Shown here: in pieces, positions 9,131-14,931 of the stretch | Position numbering within the stretch: the first letter of the stretch is position 1 | Layout: the number at the start of each line of letters is the position of its first letter | DNA from: Bacteriovoracaceae bacterium | GTDB lineage: Bacteria > Bdellovibrionota > UBA1018 | Assembly (NCBI GenBank): GCA_947500275.1 | Contig: CANMSW010000023.1 | Location: 1-14,931, forward strand | Length of the DNA stretch: 14,931 nucleotides | Reading direction: 5' to 3' | Made by a program: the position numbers and the translations under genes | The notes under the pieces: generated by a model | Told to the model about the DNA's origin: nothing | Database searches by the model: none | What the model saw: only the letters and a program-made list of their open reading frames with translations

Positions 9131-9442
9131 TTACTCCTTGAGCAGACGAATTTCGTCTGTGTCCACAGTGCGGAGAGTCCTAAACAAGGCGATGACCAAG
9201 CCGAGACCCACAGCGGATTCCGCCGCTGCGACGGTAATAATGAAAAACACCGACATCTGACCACCCATGTCTCCCTGCATTTTCGAGAACGTCACGTAAG
9301 TGAGGTTCACCGCATTGAGCATGAGTTCAATACACATGAGAACAATCAGAATATTCCGTCGGATCAGTAGACCCACTAAGCCGATACAAAAAATCACGGC
9401 CGAAAAAGAAAGAACCACCCAAGGTTCTACCGTATTGATCAT
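9131..9442 (-). CDS. nuoK: NADH-quinone oxidoreductase subunit K
   Basis: Small membrane subunit (homologue of mitochondrial ND4L) contributing to the fourth proton path of complex I. At 103 residues with three predicted helices it has exactly the family size. The two buried glutamates essential in E. coli (E36 and E72) are present as Glu39 in CIELMLNAVNL and Glu75 in VAAAESAVGLGL. The ATG overlaps the nuoJ stop as ATGA (9439-9442), indicating translational coupling. An AAGGGAG element lies about 8 bases upstream of the start, within nuoJ. Confidence 0.98.
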   Translation of the reverse strand: MINTVEPWVVLSFSAVIFCIGLVGLLIRRNILIVLMCIELMLNAVNLTYVTFSKMQGDMGGQMSVFFIITVAAAESAVGLGLVIALFRTLRTVDTDEIRLLKE

Positions 9443-9999
9443 GAGCGAACTCCCTTCGTCGCCGCTTGTGCCGCGTGTGCAGGGCGGCGCTTAGCAATTG
9501 CAACCGCACCAATAATAGCCGTCAGAAGGAGCACAGACGTAAGCTCGAAAGGCCAAAGGTACTGACTGAACATCAGCTCTGAGATGACTTGCGTGTTTCC
9601 ACCTGCGGCAACGACCCGATCTACCGTGAAGAGACCGCTTCCTGCAGCTGGGGTCGAGTTCTTGAAAACCCAAACCAAAACCGCAAGGAGAACAAGACCC
9701 AGGCCGGCAGCCGCGCCCCGCAGCGTGACGTGTGACCTACCCAAGTCAAACGATGGGACGTCCGCACTCAAAAGCATGATGACGAAAATAAAGAGAACCA
9801 TGATCGCGCCGGCATAGACCAAGATCTGAAGGGTTGCGATCAGGTGGGCATCCAAGAGCGCGTAAATACCTGCAAATGCGAAGAATACCATCACAAGGCT
9901 GAATGCGCTCGCGGCCGGGTTCTTCTTGAGGACGGTGACCAGAGAAAAAGCGATCGCCATACCCGCGAAGAGGTAGAAAAAGACTGGTGAGATTTCCAT
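9439..9999 (-). CDS. nuoJ: NADH-quinone oxidoreductase subunit J
   Basis: Membrane subunit (ND6 homologue) whose third helix links quinone chemistry to pumping in complex I. The 186 residues carry five predicted helices. The conserved helix-3 segment QILVYAGAIMVLFIFVIMLL occupies about residues 58-77, and the last helix FELTSVLLLTAIIGAVAIAKR is near 151-171. A basic Ala-rich tail follows. It starts at ATG 9997-9999 after AAGGA at a 9-base spacing. The 57-bp gap to nuoI is the longest within this operon and holds only a weak 6-bp inverted repeat (10022-10027 with 10049-10054). Confidence 0.97.
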   Translation of the reverse strand: MEISPVFFYLFAGMAIAFSLVTVLKKNPAASAFSLVMVFFAFAGIYALLDAHLIATLQILVYAGAIMVLFIFVIMLLSADVPSFDLGRSHVTLRGAAAGLGLVLLAVLVWVFKNSTPAAGSGLFTVDRVVAAGGNTQVISELMFSQYLWPFELTSVLLLTAIIGAVAIAKRRPAHAAQAATKGVRS

Positions 10000-10056
10000 C
10001 GTTTCAATCCTTAGTGTTTGATCCGAAAAGCTGACTCCAACTCATTCGTTCGGAAA

Positions 10057-10500
10057 TCACTTATTTCCGCGCTGCTCGAGCAAGAAACCCTTGTCGTAGG
10101 CTTCGCGCTGCTGCTGGCTCATTTCGTAAATGTTACTCAATTTGATGGCATCTTTCGGACAGGCCTCTTCACACATCCCGCAAAAGCAGCACCGCAATAC
10201 ATCGATCTCGAACTTGACTGGGTACTTCTCCTTATCAGGACGCTCCCCAGCCTCGATGTGGATGCACTCTGCCGGGCAAACTGTCGGGCAGAGCATGCAC
10301 GCTGTGCAGTTCTCTACGCCATTTGTTGCCTTAATGTAATGCTGGCCCCTGTATCGCTCCGAATACTGCCGTCGCTCTTCCGGATACTGAATGGTGACAG
10401 TCTTTCCAAAGAGCATGTTTTTCATCGTAATCGCGAGACCCTTCACGATTTCGACAATGTAGAGATTCTGAAGTGCGTTTTTCTTGGCTTTGACCAACAT
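10057..10500 (-). CDS. nuoI: NADH-quinone oxidoreductase subunit I, 2x[4Fe-4S]
   Basis: Ferredoxin-like peripheral subunit (TYKY homologue) holding clusters N6a and N6b, which pass electrons to N2 and the quinone. The 147 residues are near the short end of the family (E. coli 180). Ligands are complete: first CxxCxxCxxxCP at Cys65, 68, 71, 75 and second at Cys104, 107, 110, 114. An amphipathic N-terminal stretch (residues 10-31) is expected to lie on the membrane near NuoH. The ATG is 3 bp after the nuoH stop. GGGGTGA just upstream, within the end of nuoH, can act as a ribosome-binding site. Confidence 0.98.
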   Translation of the reverse strand: MLVKAKKNALQNLYIVEIVKGLAITMKNMLFGKTVTIQYPEERRQYSERYRGQHYIKATNGVENCTACMLCPTVCPAECIHIEAGERPDKEKYPVKFEIDVLRCCFCGMCEEACPKDAIKLSNIYEMSQQQREAYDKGFLLEQRGNK

Positions 10501-10503
10501 AAA

Positions 10504-11592
10504 TCAGATCACCCCGCGATAAATCATAAAAGCCGTAACAAAGATGTTCAGGATCGACAGCGGAAGCATGAACTTCCAGCCAAGATCCATCAACTGATCG
10601 TATCGGAAACGAGGAAGAGTCCATCGCACCCAAACAAACAACCAAAGGAAGAACCCGACTTTGATCGTGAAAGAGGCTGCCTCGAATGCGACTCTCGCCC
10701 ACTCGGAGGCCATCCCGTCGAGCGGGAGTTGGCCGAGTATCCAGCTCATTCCAGGCAGAAGCTGCCATCCGCCAAAATACAACGTTGCACACATGGCCGA
10801 AGCGGTCGTCATGTTGATGTATTCGGCAAGCATGAAGAGCGCAAACTTCATTGCGCCATACTCTAAGTGATACCCAGCTACGATTTCTGATTCGCCTTCC
10901 GGAAGGTCAAAAGGAAGTCGGTTCGTCTCGGCGTAAGTGGAAGTCAAAAAGATTAGGAACCCAACGGGCTGAACGAAGATGCCCCACTTAGGTAGGGACA
11001 ACGAGCCGAGCTGGATCAAGGTCTCACCCTGAGCGCGGGCGATGTCGCCAAGCTTCACACTTGAAAACACCATGACGATACCGATGAGCGAAAGCCCCAT
11101 CGATAGCTCATAGCTAATCATTTGTGATGAGCTTCGAAGACTCCCGAGTAAGGCGTATTTGTTGTTTGATGCCCACCCCGCCATGATGATCGCGTAAACA
11201 CCGATCGACGTAATGGAGAGAATATAAAGCAGACCCACATTCAAATCTGCGATTTGAAACTGAATGATCTGTCCGTTGAGCTCGATTTGGCTTGCGAACG
11301 GAATCACCGCAAAGGACATGAATGCCGGGATCACTGCAGCGACAGGAGCGAGCAAAAAGTAAAAAGGCATCACGTGCGCTGGCACGAAGTCTTCCTTAAA
11401 AATCATTTTGATCGCATCGACTGCCGACTGAAGTAGCCCAAGCGGCCCGACACGGTTTGGTCCGAGGCGGTTCTGCATTAAGGCCGATCCCCGGCGCTCA
11501 ACCCAGATCATGACTGGAACAACTTGCAGCAGAACGATCGCCACAAGGGCCACTTTCGCAATGGCCGGAATCCAAAACATCGCTGAATCCAT
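10504..11592 (-). CDS. nuoH: NADH-quinone oxidoreductase subunit H
   Basis: Membrane subunit (ND1 homologue) that forms the quinone-access chamber at the junction with the peripheral arm. The 362 residues and about 8-9 helices fit the family. Strongly conserved loops are intact: VERRGSALMQNRLGPNRVGP (31-50), GWASNNKYALLGSLRSSSQ (139-157), AETNRLPFDLPEGESEIVAG (221-240) and the late WTLPRFRYDQLMDLGWK (324-340). The Glu/Arg-rich third loop faces the quinone site in solved structures. It starts 3 bp after the nuoG stop at ATG 11590-11592, and nuoI begins 3 bp after its own stop, so the three genes should be translationally coupled. Confidence 0.98.
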   Translation of the reverse strand: MDSAMFWIPAIAKVALVAIVLLQVVPVMIWVERRGSALMQNRLGPNRVGPLGLLQSAVDAIKMIFKEDFVPAHVMPFYFLLAPVAAVIPAFMSFAVIPFASQIELNGQIIQFQIADLNVGLLYILSITSIGVYAIIMAGWASNNKYALLGSLRSSSQMISYELSMGLSLIGIVMVFSSVKLGDIARAQGETLIQLGSLSLPKWGIFVQPVGFLIFLTSTYAETNRLPFDLPEGESEIVAGYHLEYGAMKFALFMLAEYINMTTASAMCATLYFGGWQLLPGMSWILGQLPLDGMASEWARVAFEAASFTIKVGFFLWLFVWVRWTLPRFRYDQLMDLGWKFMLPLSILNIFVTAFMIYRGVI

Positions 11593-11595
11593 GGC

Positions 11596-13065
11596 TTATA
11601 CCGCCCCTTCCGATAAAGTTGCAGCGCTCGACTTTGAGCCTGTCTGAGACGACAAACCTGCCCCTTGATGGGTCCAGAGCGCGAGAATTTCAGAAAGCGC
11701 CTTTGATTTTCCGGCAGGCAAAACGGAGCGTTTCAACTTCTGCTCCTGCCCCTGGAAGTTAACGATAGTTCCGTCTTTCTCCGTAAACGCTGCCCCCGGA
11801 AGAACCGTAGACAACGCTTTTGCCTCTGAATCTGCGAAAACTCCGACGCCCACCACAGACGCAACACCGCCAAAACTAGGAAGAACGGCGCGACCCCCTC
11901 GAACCACTAAGATGGCTTCAGTGCCTGCTGGAATCGACTCAAAAGCCGAAATGCCCAGCTTCTCGACCCCGTGAAGGTTCGACGTCTTTGACTTACGCTT
12001 CAGGAGTCGATCAGCAGCAGCATCATCTGCCACCGTCTTCACGCCCGGAGTCCCGAAATGTCGCACGTCTGCGTTTGCCAAGGTCTGTTTTGCAAACTTT
12101 TGAAGGAGGATCGCCTCCTCCTGCGTGAGATCACTTCCAAGCAAAAGGAGTGTCTTCTTGCCTTGAATCGCTTTGCGGGCAGCTTGAATGGCAGATCCCC
12201 AATCGGTCTGGGCGAGGGCACCCGGTGTGCCCACTTTTGGCTCAGTGATTCGCGACTTGTCCATTGTATATCGGTAGTTGAATCGACCCTCGTCGCACAT
12301 CCACCACTGGTTGATCTCTTGGTTTTCACGCGGAATGCAGCGGTAGATCTGGCCACCTTCCTGCTGAATTTCCATGTTACATCCGCGTGAACAGCCTTCA
12401 CAAACGGTGGCCGTCTTTTTCAGGAACCATGCACGCTTCTTGAACCGGAAGTCCTTCAGCGTGAGCGATCCCGTTGGGCAAATGTCCGAATAATTGCCCG
12501 CGTACTCCGTTTCAAGAGGGCGGCCATCGATGGTCGTGATCTCAGTATTGTTACCCCGCTGGATTGCGACCATTTCGCGAATCCCAGCCACTTCCGCCCC
12601 GAAGCGAATGCAACGAGTGCAGTGGATACAGCGGTTCATGTTCTTTTTAATCACGGGACCCATATCTAGGTCCATGAAGGTTCGGCGATCCTCGGAAGTC
12701 CTCATGTAAGCGTCGCCGAACTTAAAGCTGTTGTCCTGAAGGTCGCACTCGCCCGCTTTGTCACAAATCGGACAGTCGAGCGGGTGGTTGACCAACAAAA
12801 ACTCCATGACGGAGCGCTGGTTCTTTTTCGCCTTCTCGGACTTAGTCGAGACGACCATTCCATCCGACGCTGGCGTCGAACAGGCAGTCTGCAGTTTCGG
12901 GTTTTTCTCGATCTCAACAGTACACATCCGGCACTGGGCAACGATGCTCAGCCCCGGATGATAGCAGAAGTATGGGATCTCGATCCCTGCTTTTTTCGCG
13001 ACCTCAATGAGGTTTTGGCCAGACTGGAACTCAACTTCCCGGCCGTCAATCGTGCACTTAAGCAT
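11596..13065 (-). CDS. nuoG: NADH-quinone oxidoreductase subunit G, compact form with N7 ligands
   Basis: Largest Fe-S subunit of the NADH-dehydrogenase arm; it relays electrons from NuoF towards NuoI. From the ATG (489 residues) the ligand sets are complete: N1b Cx10Cx2Cx13C at Cys34, 45, 48, 62; N5 His94, Cys98, 101, 107; N4 Cys146, 149, 152, 196; and the lineage-restricted N7 CxxCxxxCx27C at Cys222, 225, 229, 257. The C-terminal molybdopterin-type region is much reduced: only ~220 residues follow N7, with a recognisable VLPGAAFTEKDGTIVNFQGQ motif (421-440) near the end. E. coli NuoG has about 900 residues. The frame is open up to a TTG at 13092, but ATG 13063-13065 has a strong GAGGGGG five bases upstream and begins at the ferredoxin fold. 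It overlaps nuoF by 8 bp. Confidence 0.96.
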   Translation of the reverse strand: MLKCTIDGREVEFQSGQNLIEVAKKAGIEIPYFCYHPGLSIVAQCRMCTVEIEKNPKLQTACSTPASDGMVVSTKSEKAKKNQRSVMEFLLVNHPLDCPICDKAGECDLQDNSFKFGDAYMRTSEDRRTFMDLDMGPVIKKNMNRCIHCTRCIRFGAEVAGIREMVAIQRGNNTEITTIDGRPLETEYAGNYSDICPTGSLTLKDFRFKKRAWFLKKTATVCEGCSRGCNMEIQQEGGQIYRCIPRENQEINQWWMCDEGRFNYRYTMDKSRITEPKVGTPGALAQTDWGSAIQAARKAIQGKKTLLLLGSDLTQEEAILLQKFAKQTLANADVRHFGTPGVKTVADDAAADRLLKRKSKTSNLHGVEKLGISAFESIPAGTEAILVVRGGRAVLPSFGGVASVVGVGVFADSEAKALSTVLPGAAFTEKDGTIVNFQGQEQKLKRSVLPAGKSKALSEILALWTHQGAGLSSQTGSKSSAATLSEGAV

Positions 13066-14392
13066 GCTTGCCCCCTCGGATATAAGCTTCAAAATCTGGC
13101 TTAAACTTTTTCACAAAACTTGCGACTGGGCCCGCTGCGGCGTCACCCAACGCACAAAGGGTTTTCCCGGCAATGTTATCGGAGATGTCGGTTAACAACG
13201 CGAGATCTTGCTCGCGGCCTTTACCATGAAGAATGCGCTCAATAATGCTTTCCATCCAGTGGCAGCCCTCGCGACAAGGGGTGCACTGTCCACAGCTTTC
13301 ATGCGCATAAAACTTGGTGATCCGATGGATCAACTTCACGACGCAATAATCTTCGCTCACAACCATCAAGGCCGCTGAGCCCAACATCGTGTTCACTTTC
13401 ATAAGCGGCTCAATGTCGTAAATCACATCAATCTCATCTGCGGTAAGGACCGGAGCTGAAGAGCCGCCCGGAATAACCGCTTTTAGTTTGCGATCATTCA
13501 GAACACCGCCGCAGAGATCATAAATGATTTGGCGAATGGTCATGCCACCCGCTGGAATTTCGTAAACTCCAGGCTTCTTCACGTGGCCTGAAATACTGAG
13601 GAGACGCGTACCACCCGACCGCTCAAGTCGGCCGAGCTTCGAGAACCAGTCACCACCTCGATTGACGATAAATGGAACGTTCGCGAGAGTTTCTACATTG
13701 TTCACAATCGTCGGCTTACCAAAGGCTCCTGCTTGAGCCGGGAACGGCGGCTTTACGCGAGGCTCGCCGCGTTTTCCTTCGAGCGAGTTGAGAAGTCCTG
13801 TTTCCTCGCCGCAAATGTAAGCACCAGCACCCCGGTGAACGGTTAGGTCGAAATCAAATCCGGAGCCCAGGATGTTTTTGCCAAGATAGCCCTTGTCATA
13901 GGCTTCGTCGATCGCCTCTTGGAGAAGCTTGGCCTCGCGCGTGTACTCTCCGCGAATATAGATATAACCAACGTTCGCACTGACTGCAAAACCACCGATC
14001 ACCATGCCTTCGATCAGAAGGTGAGGGGTATATCGCATGATGTCGCGATCTTTGAAGGTCCCTGGCTCGGACTCGTCCGCGTTACAAACCAGATAGCGAG
14101 GGAAAGGCGTTTTGTCGTTGATGAAACCCCATTTGATCCCGGTCGGGAAACCTGCGCCGCCTCGGCCCCTGAGGTTCGACTTTTTCATCTCGTCGACGAT
14201 TGCAGCTTGAGTCATTCCAAACGCTTTTTTGAGCGCCGTGTAGCCCTGCATTTTCTCCATGTAGTAGGGCAAAAATCGAGCCTCTTCATTTCTGAAGTGC
14301 TGGATGTAAAGTGTTTCTCCGCCTTGAGAGCCGCCGAAGTTTCCTGTTTCCATTTGTGGGCCCATTTTGAACTCTTTATTCTGATTGTTCAT
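13058..14392 (-). CDS. nuoF: NADH-quinone oxidoreductase subunit F (NADH/FMN site)
   Basis: Flavoprotein that oxidises NADH with FMN and holds cluster N3; cytoplasmic tip of complex I. The 444 residues match the family. Seen are the glycine-rich NADH/FMN segment RGRGGAGFPTGIKW (75-88), FMN-contacting YLVCNADESEPGTFKDR (100-116), GAGAYICGEETGLLNSLEGK (188-207), and the N3 ligands Cys367, 370, 373 and 413 in SCGQCTPCREGC and TLCALGDAA. The first ~25 residues are polar and not conserved. The ATG at 14390-14392 follows a GAGGA element a few bases upstream. A 41-bp gap separates it from nuoE and contains a 10-bp palindrome (14410-14419) of no clear role. Confidence 0.98.
   Translation of the reverse strand: MNNQNKEFKMGPQMETGNFGGSQGGETLYIQHFRNEEARFLPYYMEKMQGYTALKKAFGMTQAAIVDEMKKSNLRGRGGAGFPTGIKWGFINDKTPFPRYLVCNADESEPGTFKDRDIMRYTPHLLIEGMVIGGFAVSANVGYIYIRGEYTREAKLLQEAIDEAYDKGYLGKNILGSGFDFDLTVHRGAGAYICGEETGLLNSLEGKRGEPRVKPPFPAQAGAFGKPTIVNNVETLANVPFIVNRGGDWFSKLGRLERSGGTRLLSISGHVKKPGVYEIPAGGMTIRQIIYDLCGGVLNDRKLKAVIPGGSSAPVLTADEIDVIYDIEPLMKVNTMLGSAALMVVSEDYCVVKLIHRITKFYAHESCGQCTPCREGCHWMESIIERILHGKGREQDLALLTDISDNIAGKTLCALGDAAAGPVASFVKKFKPDFEAYIRGGKHA
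13071..13077 (-). promoter_or_regulatory. Ribosome-binding site of nuoG (decides start)
   Basis: GAGGGGG on the minus strand lies inside the last codons of nuoF, 5 bases before the ATG at 13065. The alternative TTG at 13090-13092 has no such element upstream. The ATG start also gives an N-terminus (MLKCTIDGREVEF) typical of NuoG. Confidence 0.75.
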
Positions 14393-14433
14393 GAAGTCCT
14401 CATCCTCTCCGCTCGAGCGAAACGAATCCCCGC

Positions 14434-14907
14434 TCAGGGGAGCTGATCGAGAATCTGATCCAACTTCTGAGCATCCAGATCCTCATGATAGTCATCGTTC
14501 AGCATCATCGCGGGCGCTGTTCCACAGGCGCCCAGGCACTCTTCTTCGTTTAGGGTGAAGCGGCGATCACTCGTCGTTTGCCCTACTTCGATTCCAAGTT
14601 TTTTCCCACAATGCTGCACTAACTCATCCGCACCGCGAAGCACACAGGCCACATTCGTGCATACTTTGATGTGATATTTTCCAACTGGCTTGAGATTGTA
14701 CATCGTATAGAAGCTTGCCACCTCGCGCGCCTGCGCCGGGTGAATTCCTATATACGCCGCCACCTCTTCGAGGACCTCAGGTGAAAGCCAGTTCGTCTCA
14801 GCCTGGGCTGCATGGAGCGCAGGCAAGAGCAACGCTACTTTCGTGGGGTAGCGGGGCTCGAGTTTCTTCATTTGTTCGTAAAACTTTGTCGAAAGTATTT
14901 TCGCCAT
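14434..14907 (-). CDS. nuoE: NADH-quinone oxidoreductase subunit E, [2Fe-2S]
   Basis: Thioredoxin-like 24-kDa-type subunit carrying cluster N1a next to the FMN of NuoF. The 157 residues match the short bacterial form (E. coli 166), without the C-terminal extension seen in alphaproteobacteria. The ligand pattern Cx4Cx35Cx3C is exact: Cys83, 88, 124 and 128. The helical N-terminal domain contains the family segment VASFYTMYNLKPVGKYHI (63-80). The start ATG 14905-14907 has GAGGTGA three bases upstream, a strong ribosome-binding site. The next gene upstream, expected to be nuoD, would lie beyond the right edge; the last 24 bases (14908-14931) are too few to identify it. Confidence 0.98.
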   Translation of the reverse strand: MAKILSTKFYEQMKKLEPRYPTKVALLLPALHAAQAETNWLSPEVLEEVAAYIGIHPAQAREVASFYTMYNLKPVGKYHIKVCTNVACVLRGADELVQHCGKKLGIEVGQTTSDRRFTLNEEECLGACGTAPAMMLNDDYHEDLDAQKLDQILDQLP

Positions 14908-14931
14908 ACTTCACCTCAAAATGCGCCCAAA

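Noticed and set aside
8771..9370. 199-codon open frame on the plus strand across nuoL and nuoK
   Set aside because: Antisense to two conserved genes, with a composition (many H, R, Q, E) typical of reverse-complemented membrane-protein codons.
10022..10054. 6-bp inverted repeat (tccgaa/ttcgga) in the nuoI-nuoJ gap
   Set aside because: Short arms with a 21-base loop and no T-tract; likely chance. There is no sign of a promoter or terminator splitting the operon here.
10018..10866. 282-codon open frame on the plus strand across nuoI and the end of nuoH
   Set aside because: It spans two real genes and their junction in antisense. The predicted protein is low in structure, rich in His/Arg/Cys from reversed codons, and matches nothing I recognise.
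11596..13065. Possibility that the short NuoG is a pseudogene or frameshifted
   Set aside because: The frame is intact with all four cluster ligand sets, a conserved C-terminal motif, a proper stop and 3-bp spacing to nuoH, so a genuine compact form is more likely.
14410..14419. 10-bp palindrome cgctcgagcg between nuoE and nuoF
   Set aside because: It has no loop, so it cannot form a useful RNA hairpin, it occurs once, and the flanks do not extend the symmetry; not enough for an operator call.

Overview
The window is a bacterial chromosomal segment, moderately GC-rich by eye (mid-50s percent), in which every supported gene lies on the minus strand and should be read from right to left. It holds the distal ten genes of a proton-translocating NADH:quinone oxidoreductase (complex I) operon in the canonical order nuoE-F-G-H-I-J-K-L-M-N. 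After the operon come a large membrane-anchored TPR protein with an N-terminal GYF_2-like domain, and then the 5' part of the seryl-tRNA synthetase gene serS, which runs off the left edge. nuoA-D would be expected beyond the right edge but are not seen.

The organism is a Gram-negative-type, respiring bacterium. The GYF_2-like domain followed by an acidic linker, one membrane helix and a long TPR array recalls Bdellovibrionota or Myxococcota ('deltaproteobacterial') proteomes. This is an inference with low to moderate confidence, because the nuo genes alone do not decide it.

Layout: 14907 to 4055 is one tightly packed nuo operon, with overlaps or gaps of 57 bp or less. NuoE, NuoF and NuoG form the NADH-oxidising peripheral module (2Fe-2S, FMN plus 4Fe-4S, and several Fe-S clusters). 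NuoI carries two 4Fe-4S clusters on to quinone, NuoH forms the quinone chamber with the peripheral arm, and NuoJ, K, L, M and N form the proton-pumping membrane arm. All catalytic and cluster ligands I checked are present. NuoG is unusually short (489 residues) but keeps the four cysteines of the extra cluster N7. The operon ends at a strong intrinsic terminator (3970-4012), preceded by a smaller hairpin (4021-4039).

3946 to 977 encodes the 989-residue TPR protein. Its promoter appears squeezed between the terminator and the start codon and may give a leaderless mRNA. After a 56-bp gap containing an 8-bp inverted repeat, serS runs from 920 off the left edge, without its last ~115-120 codons. 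There is no stretch over 300 bp without a gene. I see no RNA gene, mobile element, CRISPR array or attachment site, and no convincing novel multi-gene system. The points most worth a second look are the compact NuoG, the TPR protein with its repeated EKT motifs, and the leader structures around that gene and serS.
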